50,541 bases of DNA from Magnetospirillum sp. UT-4. GTDB lineage: Bacteria > Pseudomonadota > Alphaproteobacteria > Rhodospirillales > Magnetospirillaceae. Both the position numbers and the translations under genes were made by a program. The stretch spans positions 1-50,541 of the forward strand of contig NZ_CACVCG010000052.1 in assembly GCF_902729435.1 (NCBI RefSeq), read 5' to 3'. How positions within the stretch are numbered: position 1 is the first letter of the stretch; each line of letters opens with the position of its first letter. Positions 50,256 through 50,541 of this stretch are shown here, one piece after another. The notes below the pieces were generated by a model. It saw only the letters and a list, made by a program, of their open reading frames with translations, had not been told where the DNA came from and did not search any database.

Positions 50256-50541
50256 CTACAGCAGCAGATCGACCCGTGGCGGTGCCGAATCCTCGACCTT
50301 GGAGCGGCAGGTGAACAGCCGTCCCGGCTCGATGCCGGCCTGGTCCACCAGATAGGTCTTGGCCGCCCGCGCCCGGGAATCGGCGAGGCGGACCAGACGG
50401 TCGTGGTCGGGGGCCGCCGCCTCGCCCTCGGGCGGCGCTCCGACCAGCCGCTGCAGGCGGGCCAGCACGCCGCTCTCCTCGGCTCGCCGGGCCTCCAGCA
50501 GGGCCGGTCCGTCGCTGTCGCGGGCGGCAATGCCGCACAGG
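50256..50541 (-). CDS. DUF748-like protein, C-terminal end (partial)
   Basis: This gene enters from the right edge. The visible 94 or so C-terminal residues read LCGIAARDSDGP at the edge, then RLADSRARAAKTYLVDQAG, PGRLFTC and PRVDLLL before the stop. The pattern of a helix rich in Ala/Arg followed by 'YLV-x-Q-x-GI-x-P-x-RLF' is the usual ending of large DUF748 (AsmA-like) envelope proteins. The start and main body lie outside the window, so the identification is tentative. Confidence 0.6.
   Translation of the reverse strand, partial: LCGIAARDSDGPALLEARRAEESGVLARLQRLVGAPPEGEAAAPDHDRLVRLADSRARAAKTYLVDQAGIEPGRLFTCRSKVEDSAPPRVDLLL

Overview
This 50.5 kb window is a gene-dense, GC-rich (roughly two thirds G+C by eye) bacterial chromosome segment with almost purely housekeeping, signalling and transport content. 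Several points indicate an alphaproteobacterium, most likely a Rhodospirillales member close to Magnetospirillum. These are a C4-type 5-aminolevulinate synthase (hemA), DUF465 genes, many PAS/EAL/cyclase signalling proteins, a group III phosphofructokinase, and dispersed palindromes of the type common in that order. The genus is inference. I see no rRNA, tRNA, CRISPR array, complete insertion sequence or prophage.

Layout. 1-2.2 kb: a membrane haem-type (CxxCH) sensor histidine kinase, cut by the left edge and broken by a one-base frameshift. 2.4-3.4 kb: a small unknown gene and an alpha/beta hydrolase. 3.4-3.7 kb: a short palindromic element and a minus-strand small-RNA candidate with its own promoter and terminator. 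3.7-8.3 kb: a zinc island (CobW GTPase, hisI, znuA, zur, znuC, znuB) with a possible Zur site between znuA and zur. 8.4-9.4 kb: an orphan RelB-like antitoxin and a phosphoglycolate phosphatase. 9.6-13.4 kb: glmU-glmS (UDP-GlcNAc supply) and a YciB-like membrane protein. 13.5-15.3 kb: a peptidoglycan-binding CHAP protein with an unknown membrane partner. 15.3-15.65 kb: stacked palindromes and a MITE-like element.

15.6-21.3 kb: a class V aminotransferase, RNase T2 and two tandem AspT-type antiporters, the second ending in a 17-bp tandem repeat. 21.5-24 kb: a tightly coupled operon joining a PAS-GGDEF-EAL protein, an Hpt protein and an NsrR-like [Fe-S] regulator. 24-30.2 kb: a hybrid-free PAS histidine kinase, then epmA/epmB and efp (EF-P beta-lysylation), with an EAL protein and a degenerate cyclic-nucleotide-binding protein between them. 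30.3-34.8 kb: a SuhB-type phosphatase and an OmpA / MotA-like / MotB-like envelope set.

34.9-42.2 kb: propionyl-CoA synthetase, two DUF465 genes, ubiX, phosphofructokinase, a class III aminotransferase and hemA. 42.3-45.5 kb: a class III adenylate cyclase coupled to an orphan TRAP-type binding protein. 45.4-49.1 kb: a divergent set of a polyprenyl-phosphate glycosyltransferase against YdjC deacetylase, MFS transporter and TonB-like protein, resembling lipid aminosugar-modification modules. 49.2-50.5 kb: a small membrane protein, a PilZ protein, a 299-bp MITE-like element and the C-terminus of a DUF748-like protein cut by the right edge.

The most interesting non-coding signals are the C-rich sRNA candidate (3562-3651), the palindrome stack at 15337-15650 and the MITE at 49841-50139. 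The most interesting gene contexts are the NsrR/c-di-GMP/Hpt operon and the GT2/YdjC/MFS/TonB set.
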